Assembly: GCA_003586115.2 (NCBI GenBank) | Contig: QVOM02000103.1 | Span: 4,239,996 to 4,303,995 of the forward strand | Length of the DNA: 64,000 bases | Reading direction: 5' to 3' | Origin: Salvator merianae | Lineage: Eukaryota > Chordata > Lepidosauria > Squamata > Teiidae | Shown here: positions 11,701 to 21,900 of the stretch, one piece after another | How positions within the stretch are numbered: position 1 is the stretch's first letter | Layout: each line of letters begins with the position of its first letter | Notes under the pieces: model-generated | Seen by the model: the letters and a program-made list of their open reading frames with translations, nothing else | What the model was told of the DNA's origin: nothing | The model's database searches: none | Made by a program: the position numbers and the translations under genes

Positions 11701-14289
11701 CTTTTTGATTCATTCCTTATTACCTTCTAAGCCTTTTGAGCAAGCAGTGCAATAAACTTCCTGTTTCTACTATGTATAGGAATAAACTGATGCTGATGCT
11801 GTTGATGTTGGTATTAGAGTCAACTCCACTGTCACTACTTTGAAACCTTCTCTGTATGACAGGACTAGATTCACCAATCTCTAAAGAAAAAATCAACAAT
11901 AGGAAACTTGCAAACAAGGGTGGCATCCTTCTTGTTCTTGTTCAAATGTCCTTTAGGAACATAAATGCATCCTGCATTTGTGAGTTATACTACTTATCCT
12001 AAGTACACATAAAGCACAGTGATGATTCTGTAGACAGCTGGATAAAAATATTTATTTAAAAAGGTAAGAATATTTGTTTTTATACAAAAATATCATTAAT
12101 TGTCTCTTGAAAATTGTATTTATCAATCTCAAAAAATTGTATAATTCAACATTTCCCCCCCCTTTTTTTTTCAGAAAAAGTGCTCGCTCGCTCTCTCTCT
12201 CTCTCTCAAAAAAAAACAAAAACCAGTTTTCCCAGTTTTATTTTGTTTTTCATTGCTGTCCTCTCAGCATTCACATTTCTAAGATAGACACAATTTCTGT
12301 TTTTTTTTTTTCTTTTTCTTAGAATATAAAAGGTAGATACCAAATACCATAGAGCCATTGTGAAAATATGAAGTAGCTGTAGGCATTGTTAGCCTTTAAA
12401 AGTTGTAACCTGCCGACCCTCAACTTAGGCTTGTGGAAGTTCAAAGCTAAGAGTGACATAAAACCCATGAAAAAGTCTCAGTTCATGGCTGATGGGCTTC
12501 ATTCAGTTTGATGGTTCAGGATGTTTTCCAGGTCCAGTCTAGGCAATGTGGATTGGCTTTTATCATTGAACTTTCATTGAGAATAATTACTTCTGGGCCA
12601 GAAAAACATCCTGAAGGCCTGAAGCTTCACTGTAGCAGTACATTTTGATCTTATTGGGCATTTGCTGACAAATGAATAAATTTGGCCTTCCAGGGATCTC
12701 TTGAGGACTGGCATAGTTTATGAGAAATGAAACAACTTGCCTGTACTAGGATGGCAAGAGCTTTTATATTAATGGAGACTATGAAAAGAATTGTCTTGCC
12801 CTGAAGGTCTGTTAAGATTGTTCTGTGTTAGGAATTCGATTTTAAAATCAATAAATTATATCTTGTCTCTTCTTTCCTCAACAGTCATCTTCCCCAGCCA
12901 TTATTTCTTTCCTGTCACTTTTCTTGATGTAAAAGGATTTTTAAATGCAAGCCTTATTAAATCTGCTGTCTTGCTTTACTCATGCAATAAGCATAAAGTT
13001 AGGCATAGCTCATAAAACTAATTTTGCTTTATTTATTAATTTATTATTTATTTGATTATAGTATTCTTCACTTGCTAATTTGTTTAAAGCCTAATTATTG
13101 CCAGTCCTCTGAGCATTGTATAAAAGGTTTGGTGTGGTCTAGAACCAAATCCTAAGGCTTTCAGGTCAGTAGCTTAATTTTTGGTCTATTTACCTCCATT
13201 GTCAGGGATTGTGAACAAAAGGAAGGTCTAACTTTCTGCATCATCCCTCTACTTCCAGAATTTTCCTCCAGCATTTCTCCACATCCTCTTCTTCTATGAA
13301 GCCCTGGAAGAATGAGGCAAAATAGGGCAGTGATAGCAAAAGAAGTATAGGCCCAGTAATAAACACAACAGGTGACACTAGAGCATGATAAGAATTCTCA
13401 TGAGCAGCTATCACAGCACTGTTATGCAGCCTACTTGGAGTTGCTACTACAATAGAAGAGAGACAATAGGTTTGCCTAGTCCAGCTTGTCTGACCAAAAG
13501 CCACTTCAGCTTTTACCATTGAGATGTCCTAATTTTCTGTCAACTTTGATATTTTCCATGGGGATGCAACTTTTAGGGATCTATTTACAACATTAAATAA
13601 GGCTACCTGTAATTGTGTGTTTGAAGAAATATGTTTGAAGAAATGTGATGCATTCAAGTGATATGGAGTGATAGGAGAAACAGCTGCTCCAAATTGTAAG
13701 TATTTTTTTAACCAAGGAAAGAGAACAAGAATTCAAGTCAGGCTTGGGGGCTGAAAGTGAAGAAAATGTGCTAGGACTATCAGTTATGGCAACAAATACA
13801 GTCTCTCCTTCTCTCCACTGACTCCCAGTGTACCCTGTGTAAGCTAAAGTTTTCAAAACAGCAGCTTTTGTCCACTCTCAGAACTCCTGGTTCTGCTACA
13901 TTAAGCTTAATTACAGTTCCTGCCTTCCTTGCTGTTCTTAAGAATATCGTCAACAAATCCCCTGCTGGAATGATGAGCAATTGCTGAAAGAACAAGAACT
14001 CTAGATTCGCCCCACAGCATATGATGTACTTGGGAAACTTGTTTAAGTTAGATGTTTTGCTATGTTATTCACAACTATTTAGATGCTTAAGGGAGATATG
14101 TTTTCTTAAGTTCTTAGCTAAAAGTTATATTTGCCTAGCCCTGAGGGATAGTATATAAAGCAAAAAGCAGATATAAAAGTGTTTTTAGAGTAGTGAAACT
14201 GCTTCAGAATAGAGGAAGCTGACTTCTCCATCTACAAAACTACAAAGTAGTTTACAATATAAACTTAAAGACAAAGTTAAAATCAGGTT
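11701..14289. other. Intronic sequence with simple repeats and one imperfect foldback
   Basis: No coding evidence. 12150-12330 is a cluster of C, T and A runs and a CT dinucleotide run, which gives spurious open frames. At 12513-12617 the arms TCAGGATGTTTTCCAGG and CCAGAAAAACATCCTGA form an imperfect inverted repeat of about 22 bp, possibly a foldback element. A 92-codon minus-strand frame at 13241-13519 has no recognisable family. Confidence 0.4.
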
Positions 14290-14700
14290 AAGAATCAGAA
14301 TAACCTTAAAAAGCCATAGAGTCTGGTAAGGAAACCCATCCATACTAGGTGAATAGATACATTTTCAACAGACATCTAAAAAGATATGAGTAGGAACCTC
14401 ACCTCATAAATATCTAAAGGAAGAGCATTCCAAAGTGGGAAACCCACCACAGACAAGGCCCTGCTGTGGGACACTGCAAGTTGACATTCTAGATGATAAC
14501 AGCAAATTACTCTTCAATAACAAGGAAGAGAACAACACAAGTACCTTGGTACTTATTGTTTAGGGCCTTATCTGGCAAGTATACAACACTGAATGTGTCT
14601 CATTTTACATGGCTGCCAATGAATCAGAATGCTGAGGAGCTACAGCTGGTTGTGTCTGTAACTGCCTTCATACAAAAAAAAAAATAAAAAAATAAATAAA
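14290..14700 (+). repeat. Unclassified dispersed repeat, copy 1 of 3
   Basis: GGAAGAGCATTCCAAAGTGG followed by CCACAGACAAGGCCCTGCTG and later TTTAGGGCCTTATCTGGCAA belongs to a repeat also seen near 27950-28450 and 33040-33780. It resembles a LINE-associated consensus common in reptile genomes, where gene-prediction pipelines often call it as protein. An A-rich run (14672-14699) closes it, as expected of a retroposed copy. I cannot name the family securely. Confidence 0.45.
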
Positions 14701-15057
14701 TCATCTTTCTGGGCCAGTTTCATCATGTCTATTATCTGGAGATGCAGCCAGTTGGTGATAAAGGAAATGGAAGAGGAAAGGAACTAAGTGGACTCAAGTT
14801 GCCAGCAATAACATCTCTTTCCTAGCCATCACTATGCAATGCTTCATCTTTCAGAACAAGTATCAAACTGGAACAGCTGCCCAAGTTCTGCCTGGAGCTA
14901 TACAGGCACACTGGCTGAACTCTTAGTTTGCTGAGGAGAAAGAGCCACCTATTTCCCATATAGCCACAGGGTGAGAGACTACTGAGCTATCCATTGCCTT
15001 TATCACTGTTCCTGCCTTTAGAGTGGCCTGTAGGACTGCTGCCTTCTGCCTTAGTAG

Positions 15058-15640
15058 AGGGCCTGTTCACACTTTCCACACTAGAATGGGCAAATTAGCC
15101 CATTCTAGCATGGAACAGACCCCATCATCCAGACATCGTCTGCACGATGGGGCCTGAAAACAGACCCAAAGCTGGATAATGGCATTCGCCAGTACGAACG
15201 CCATTATCCATCCCTGATGCTCGCCATGGAGACTGGGAAGCCCACGCGGTGATGACGTCATCACGGCGTGCCACGCGGGCCTCCTGGTCACCATGGCAGC
15301 GGCCTGATGCTTTGTAGGCCGCTGCCGCGGCGACCACCGTTCACGCCAGCGATTGGGCACATCGCGGTCTCATCCAGCGTCCCTGGCCCGATCTCGGTGG
15401 CGTGGGCTCAATTGGGGCCTCGTACTGGCCCATTCGGGCCTGCGCGAAGGGGTAGACTCCATTGCCCATCATGCATTGATTGATCACATGATCACACAAT
15501 GCATGGTGGGCGGGCTGATCTCCCAGAAGAAGATCACTTTGAGCTTCAGGTGAGAATTCGGACAACTTTTTTCATGTCCGGGCGCAAGTAATGATCGGCA
15601 GTGGATGAAGTCAGAGACAGGCCCCCAGTCTCTGCTGGGC
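15058..15640. mobile_element. GC-rich hAT-like MITE
   Basis: The left end GGGCCTGTTCACACTTTCC has the TTCACACTT terminus seen in other MITEs of the window. Internal inverted repeats are plain: AGAATGGGCAAATTAGCCCATTCT at 15082-15105, ATAATGGCATTCGCC against GAACGCCATTATCCA, and GATGACGTCATC at 15250-15261. The segment is rich in CpG, unlike the surrounding intron, so it can mimic a CpG island. The right border is uncertain. No transposase frame is present. Confidence 0.5.
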
Positions 15641-16169
15641 AGAGGTACAGAGTGTCTATCTGCCCAGGTTCCATCTGTCTCAGTCTGCTGAGGAGGAAGA
15701 CCCATCCACCTTCTTCCTAAATAGCCAAAGGGATTGAATGTATGTTCCTGATGTTTAACCAGAGAGAGCACAGTGGAGGAGGAAGGACTCTGCTAAGATG
15801 TTCAAAGAGGGTCTTCTGCAATGAGTTAATTTATTATCTAATCCTCTAAATCAAGACATAAAATCAGTTTATAACAGAAGTGGGAGTGTGGGAAGATTGA
15901 AATTGAAAATAAGCAAGTTCTGCACCAGTGAAACAATGAGGATAATTTATTCCTTTTAAAATAAAAGCCTCAGCATTTACTTTAGCTTCAAATAGTAAGT
16001 TCGTGCTTTTAAGAATGTAAAACAAAATATACTGGCTTCAACTCCACCAGAATTCTTCTGTCTCTCCCTGCAAGTAGAAGTCAACCTTGCAATGCTTTGA
16101 AGTGGGGAGCAGAAACTAGAAAGCAGATCACTTTCACTCTAAAGCAGTGGAGGGTTTCTCTAGTGATAC

Positions 16170-16420
16170 AACAGGACTAGAAAGACTCTGTCTTGGAGCT
16201 TCTATCCTGCAGCCTCCCATTAGTGCTAACTGTAAAGTTCTATATGGCTTGGGTCTTAAATATCTGAATGGCAGCCTACTCCCGGCAGGTACACATGGTC
16301 AACAGAAGAGTCTTCAATTTGCCATCAACAAGAGAAGTGAAGGTGAATTGCACATGGAACACACCCTTCTCAGTAGCTGCTGCTCAGCTTTGGAATGTTT
16401 TTCGTGTTATCAGTACAGAA
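16170..16420 (+). mobile_element. L2-clade LINE fragment
   Basis: The frame around 16228-16340 reads VLYGLGLKYLNGSLLPAG, which resembles the conserved ALHGLGPKYL region near the C-terminus of L2 ORF2. The matching DNA in the copy at 39486-40398 reads CTACATGGCTTGGGCCCCAA. The flanks have decayed beyond recognition, so the borders are approximate. Confidence 0.5.
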
Positions 16421-16987
16421 GATGTTTCCTAGTCGTAGTCACATCCAAAATGGATTGTTATGCTTTGTGCATGAAATATGAGGTATCTGTCCTTTTAAAA
16501 GTTGAACTCTTTAGACATAGGGGTTCTGTCTATCACAGCAGAATTCCAGATTTGACTATTATTCCCATGTTGTCATGGGGAAACCTCCTGCACAACTTCA
16601 TAGTTTTTTAAATAATTTATTTGAAATTATCAGTGTGGTATGTGAACAAATGAGTAGTCCTAAAGCATTTTCTTTTAAGAAAAGTTTTACACATAGGATG
16701 GTTGGGCAGGCAGGCAGACATAGGGAAGGGTTAAGACTGTGTGACTGAGCTAGGAGATATTCTATCATTTCAAATCAGCTCCAGAAGGTCATGTAAAAAT
16801 CAGTTTGTGCCGTGTAACTATCCTATATTACTATAAATTCCTATGAACTCCTAATATATATTTTTAGCAAGTAAAATTCCATATAGATGTGCTACAGGAA
16901 ATAAATAGAATGTTTGTCTGAATTGGGTGTTGTTTGATTTCTCAAAAACCAACAAGGAAAAAGGAAGAATGGAAAATAGTCATCTGA

Positions 16988-17086
16988 GGCCTTTTCCACA
17001 CTTATCTGCAGAATGGTATAGTATCTTGTCACCTAGATGGAAATATCAGTAGATCTGTTTTAGAGGTAAGTGCAGAATGGCCCAAA
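16988..17086. mobile_element. Short palindromic MITE (about 95 bp)
   Basis: The left end GGCCTTTTCCACACTTATCT is answered by AGAGGTAAGTGCAGAATGGCC at the right, giving imperfect terminal inverted repeats of about 20 bp. The interior is only about 60 bases. The termini match the CACACTTA-type ends of the larger MITEs, so this is probably an internally deleted member. Confidence 0.6.
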
Positions 17087-18193
17087 GACAATTCCATGGC
17101 ATTTGAGCGAGATAAATTTGTAAAACTGGCACTTAATTGGGGTAAGATGGCACATACTGAAGCCTAAAGATGGCAAATGATAATCACCTGAAAAGATTGC
17201 CACGGAAGAGAGCTACAAATACTTGTGCATTTTACAAACTAATAATAGCAAATATTCTTAAGTGAAGACTAAGATCAGAAAGGAAAATATCAGAAGAATA
17301 AGAAAAGTCCTTAAATAAAAACTCAGTATTAATAATACTATAAAAGCTATTAATGCTTAGGCTATATCTGCTGTTCAATATAAAAATTTGATAGTTGATT
17401 AAAGTCAAGCTGAATTAGATCTACTAGACCATAAGACAGGGAAGATTATGACCAATAATTGTTCACTGCATCCACAAAGTGATGCTGACAGACAGTAATG
17501 AAGTTTGGTATGGCTTGATGCAAGTTCAGAATTGAGTAGAGGGGGGAAAAAAGTACTAGCAGATAAGTCAGGAAGTGATACTAAAATATTTTATTAAGGC
17601 AGGCCTACTAAAGCTAGATGGATTTAAGGAAACATAAAAGAAACAGCATCTGACAAACCAATGAGATAAAAGGTGTAACAAAGTATTGCTTATTTAGTAC
17701 TACAAAAGAATACAGGGAAAAGTCAACAAGACTGTTTGGCAGCATATTAAAAAGTAACAATAAAGAAAGAAATGAAGGGTCTGATATTTACTGATATTTA
17801 CTGCACAAGAACTAGCATTGAATGCAAATACAGTAAAATCAAAGAATGAGAAGACCTAGAGTATTATTGATTTCTAGTTACGCGATGAAGCTGATGAGAC
17901 TGTAGAATATCTGGTAGGTGACTCCAAGGATGATTCTGCACTGAAGGGTATACTGGCGCAGCAAGCATACTAGGACCATCCCTTCTGCATGCTGGTATGG
18001 TCTAATGAATCTAAAAAGTAAGAAAGATCCTTAAATCCAAACTGTATGGTGACACCATCATCAAGGGCACTAATACCTGGGCGATCCCAGTCCTTAGATA
18101 TACTTGTAGACTGGACACAAGCAGAAATGCATTCATTGTATTAGAAGACAAGGAAAATAATTATCATAAACCACATTCTGCAGCCCAGTTGTG
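17087..18193. other. Intronic sequence with a partial MITE
   Basis: Mostly unrecognised AT-rich sequence. At about 17930-18010, GATGATTCTGCACTGAAGG with CAGCAAGCATACTAGGA resembles the MITE at 47880-48002 (GGTGATTCTGCACCGG and CAGCAAGTGTACTAGGA), so a partial copy of that family lies here. Confidence 0.4.
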
Positions 18194-18201
18194 ATGTTGA
18201 C

Positions 18202-19025
18202 TAGCAATGTGCAAGAAATTTTTTATTTGTTTTGCTTCGCTTCGCAGTGAAGCAAAGTTGGTAAGCTTCATTTTCATGTGGAAAAACCACGAATGAAAGA
18301 ATGCCAGCTTCGCTTTCGCTGCGAAGCTTTACTCTGAAATCTCTCAGTGACCATGAAAATAAATACCCAGAGGGGTGCCACGGCACATATTTTAATTGCC
18401 AGCAATTGCCCAGCCACCAGCTCTGCACCCATCCACCCTTAAAGCTATGAGCTGCCACCATTTTTTAAAAAAATGGTGGCAGTTCGTATCTTTAAGGGTG
18501 AATGGGCACAGAGGCAGCAGGATGGGCAATTGCTGACAATTAAAACCTGTGCCGCCCCTTAACACATACACACACAAAAATAAAACTAACCATTGTGTTG
18601 AACTCTTCATTATAACAGCTCCATCTGTCCTGGCCTCTTTGAGTCCTCCTGGCTCCTTTCGCCTCCCCACCCCCATCACAGAAACAACAAATAGGATGCC
18701 TGTTTCCCTGCCAAGGCATCCAATAGGCTGGTGTAGCAGTCATTCAAATACAGTGACCAATTGCTCACACCAGGACAGCAGCCAGTAGAAATTCTACTTC
18801 CTCCAAGTTGGAGGAAGTAGAACTTTTTGTTAGGCAGCAAAATCGTGATCGAGCACATTACAAATGAAGAAGATCATGAACTTCAGCGAAAGTAAAGGGT
18901 AACCTTCGCTGTTTGCGTTTGTGATTAGATTTTTAAAAATGAGGTTTTCGCCCTTTGCACGAAAACAGCAAAAACACTGGTTTTGTATGAAGTGTGAAGG
19001 TGACAAAGGTATTTGGCACATCTCA
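18202..19025. mobile_element. hAT-family non-autonomous transposon with internal foldback
   Basis: It is flanked by a perfect 8-bp duplication ATGTTGAC (18194-18201 and 19026-19033), the length made by hAT transposases. The termini TAGCAATGTGCAAGAAA and GGTATTTGGCACATCTCA are imperfect inverted repeats. Between about 18371 and 18561 the sequence folds on itself over roughly 90 bases per arm, with the tightest part GCCACCATTTTTT / AAAAAAATGGTGGC around 18454-18482. Interspersed CTTCGC / GCGAAG motifs are shared with the element at 20406-20997. No transposase is encoded, so it would have relied on one supplied in trans. Confidence 0.85.
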
Positions 19026-19300
19026 ATGTTGACAGGTCATATCTCCACCAAAGCTAATGTGGAAGAAGAATATTGAAGGCCAAACAAACAGCTGAGGAAG
19101 AAAACTGAGGATTAGCAAAATATATGAAGAGTATACAAGAATAACTGTTAAAGGAAGTTAAAAAAAAAAAGAAGAAGAAGATAAAAGACCAGTGAAACAA
19201 AAGATGCCAACTGAAAGAAGCAGTTGAAAATCCTAAGTGAAAAAAATAAACCACTCCGTGGCAGGTACTTCAGTACAGTACAAAAAAGCATTAATAAGCA

Positions 19301-19960
19301 CGTGGAAAAAAGGTGATCCAGTTGACATTCTCTATCTGGACCTACAGAAGGATTTTGACAAAGTCCCTCATCAGAGGTCCTGTCCTGGATTGGTAACTGG
19401 TTAAAGAACAGGAAACAGAGAGTAGTAATAAATGGACAGGCTTCAGAGTGGAGAGATTTCAGAATTGAGATTCCTCAAGGTTCAGTATTGGGACCTGTGT
19501 TTTTTAATTTATTCATAAACAATCTAGAAGTAAGAGTAAGAAGTGAGATAACAAAGTTTGCTGATGACACTAAATTGCTCAGGGTTGTAAAAATGAAAAG
19601 AGATTGAAGAAAGCTGTACAGGGATTTCATGACATTTGAATGAGTGAGAAATGAAGTGACAAATGCACTTATCTTAGCAAATACAAAGTAATACACATTG
19701 GGGCAAAGAACCCCAATTACACTTATAAACTGAAGGGGACTATGCATTCTACTGACAGATCAAGGAAAGGAATCTTATGAAGGTTTTAACCCAGTGTGCA
19801 GCAGCAATGAAAAAAGCAAATGCAATGTTAGTGGCAATTAGAAAAAGATTAGAAAATGAGTTGGCAAGCGTCATTGTGCCTCTTTATAAACCAAAGGTGA
19901 GGCCACATTTGGAATACTGTATAACCCTGGTATTCCCAATATAGCACCCTTTTAAGGGAT
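19301..19960 (+). mobile_element. CR1-clade LINE fragment (RT region)
   Basis: The + frames give reverse transcriptase pieces in order: LQKDFDKVPHQ, SWIGNWLKNRKQRVVINGQ (about 19382-19440), IPQGSVLGPVFFNLFINN (19470-19528), then ITKFADDTKLL (19548-19580) with the catalytic FADD. Downstream pieces correspond to the segment intact in the antisense CR1 at 56675-57560 (CAAAVKKAN region, here 19797-19830). Stops and frameshifts interrupt it and both ends are missing. Confidence 0.8.
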
Positions 19961-20240
19961 TGAAAACACATAATATTGCTATTACGCGGAACCCAGCATC
20001 ATAGTGATGCTTAACATTGATGCCTGGTGAGCACTTTCAGAATTAACTTGATTGGGACAACTGAAAGCCAGCCAAGTACACGAAAACAACAAAAGAAAGT
20101 GGTCAGTGCTTGGCTGGCTTCTGGTAGTCCCTCTTGAGCTGATGCTGGAAGGTGCTTATCAGAACTCCAGGATTCTTCCTTGCATCTTGCTTAGATCCCT
20201 CATTGTCTCCTGCCGTCTGGAGGCAGCCAAAGACTGAAAA
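19961..20240. repeat. Unclassified repeat, related to a copy near 61380-61460
   Basis: TTAGATCCCTCATTGTCTCC followed by TGCCGTCTGGAGGCAGCCAA matches TTAGATCCCACATTGCCTC and TGCTGTCTGGAGGCAGTCCA near 61413-61452, so a shared dispersed repeat is likely. Only about 55 bases can be aligned by eye and the family is unknown. AAAGCCAGCCAAG and CTTGGCTGGCTT (20064-20076, 20109-20120) form an inverted repeat, which suggests a MITE. Confidence 0.45.
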
Positions 20241-20405
20241 AACATTCTAACAGCAAATGCCACATGAAGAGGCTAAAAATGTTTCTTATATTCAACCTGT
20301 GCAGTCTTGCTGCATGAGCTAACAAGAAAGCCTATCACTTCATCTTTTTCCTTACACAATCTACACTTGCTGTTATTTGAGATGCTTTCAGTTTTTGCTT
20401 TCATT

Positions 20406-20997
20406 TAGGGGTGTGCACGAAATTTCGAAGCAACGAAATTTCGTACGAATTTTGTTGCTTCGCGACTTTCGCATTGAATGCGAAGTGGCATCTCCATTGC
20501 GAAAGCGAATGGCGAAAGTCCCGGCCATTTTCGCTAATTTTTGGGACCTTCACCACTCGTCACGAACGGCCACTTTGGTCTTTTTTCGCTGCGAAAACTT
20601 CGAAGCCTCGAAGCTCGGTGGCTTCATAGCCTCAAGTCTCTCTGCCTCTAGAGGTGGAAATTGTAATGCATCACATTAGGAAAGATGGTATTTTTTTAAC
20701 TCTTCGCCTGCCTCGCAGCGATCGCACCGCATGAGGATAAGAAACTCAGATGGCTAGGAGTTAATAAAACTTCTTTGATGGTGGTATATAGTTCTGTGGT
20801 TTGAAATGGAGGGCAAGACAAGGCGTCATTTCGCTGCTGCTCAGAAGTAGGGAGGGAGTTATTTAATCCTGCAGCTGCCTCCAGTCTTCTAAATTACGCG
20901 CTTAGCTGAAGGCAATTGCTTTGCACTGAAAACGAAGCAACGGAGCTTCGATGCTTTGCGAAACGAACAGCGAAAATTCCTTTCGTGCACATCCCTA
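20406..20997. mobile_element. hAT-family non-autonomous transposon
   Basis: A perfect 8-bp duplication CTTTCATT flanks it (20398-20405 and 20998-21005). The terminal inverted repeats are clear: left TAGGGGTGTGCACGAAATTT, right AATTCCTTTCGTGCACATCCCTA-type end. Subterminal repeats of TTCGAAGC and GCTTCG-type motifs occur at both ends, as is common for hAT transposase binding regions. It is CpG-rich against an AT-rich background, which suggests a fairly recent insertion. The 100-codon frame inside (20377-20679) is not a transposase. Confidence 0.9.
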
Positions 20998-21099
20998 CTT
21001 TCATTATATTTCCAGAATGCACAAAATAGACGCTGTTAGCGGCCATGGTCTAGAAACGTGCATTGCGTGGGAAAATTAGCTAATCTAACCACGAATCTC

Positions 21100-21900
21100 A
21101 ACAAGATCTTTAGCACTTTATAGCTTTAATAATGATAAGTTGGCAAGTACAATACAAGATAGACTCCGAAAGACAGTTTCTTCAATAAAGAAAAGATTTT
21201 ACTAAGAAAACAGCATCAAAAGAGGAAAATGGCAATTTTGGGTGGGTGCTCCGCAGGGCACTTCAAAGAGATTAAAAAATACAAGCAAAATGAATAACAT
21301 AGGCACAGGGCAAACCAAATAAGGTGCAGTAGCTTGGCATAGGAAAAATATCGAAACTTTGGCAGTTTGAAAGGCACAGAGAAGAAAAAGGAAAGAACCG
21401 GACCTAAAAATACCCTACACTAATATGCCTAACCAGGAGCAGTTGGTTCTCACCCTCGCTGACATGAAGCAGACTTGGGAGCAGTGTTGAGGCAGATGAG
21501 ATGAAACTGAACTGAGAGAACTTATTTTTCTGGATGAAAGATCAGGGCAGGAGAGAGAGAGAGAGAGAACTGCTCCTGGTGTCTTATTTTTATATTTTCT
21601 AACTCTGGGAGCATAGATGCTGCCCCTACAGTCCAGCCCAGGGAACGGAGGGTGAAGGTTCCGTACAAGTGAATGACAAACTCCAAGCAGGAAGAGAGGC
21701 AGGAAGATTAAACAAGGAGAAGGTACACCCATGGGGTGGAGGCTGAAGGTTCCATTTAGGTGAATGGTGAAGGAGGGGCTAGAGGAACAGTGGGAAAAGG
21801 AACAAAGGAGATATGTGGTTCAGAATGTTCTGGCTTCAGGACAAAGAGGATTTTGATTACACATCTGAGTTGATGACTTGGCTCCACTGCAGACAATTAT
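21100..21900. repeat. Possible unclassified retroelement remnant
   Basis: The texture (TTCAATAAAGAAAAGATTTTAC at the start, a GA run at 21551-21568, and near-repeated GGTTCCGTACAAGTGAATGACAA / GGTTCCATTTAGGTGAATGG at 21657 and 21747) is unlike plain intron and may be an LTR-type fragment. The two GGTTCC..GTGAATG units about 90 bases apart are a local duplication. No RT, gag or integrase signal is visible, so the class is open. Confidence 0.3.

Noticed and set aside
12150..12330. Dense homopolymer and CT runs suggesting a regulatory or structured site
   Set aside because: Ordinary low-complexity sequence with no associated exon or conserved motif visible.
15058..15640. GC- and CpG-rich segment that looks like a promoter CpG island
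   Set aside because: It has nested inverted repeats and a TTCACACTT end as in MITEs, and no exon follows it.
16147..16611. 154-codon plus-strand frame
   Set aside because: The recognisable part is an L2 fragment; the rest shows no family and no gene structure.
20377..20679. 100-codon frame in a CpG-rich segment
   Set aside because: It lies within a hAT element bounded by an exact 8-bp duplication and has no transposase motifs.
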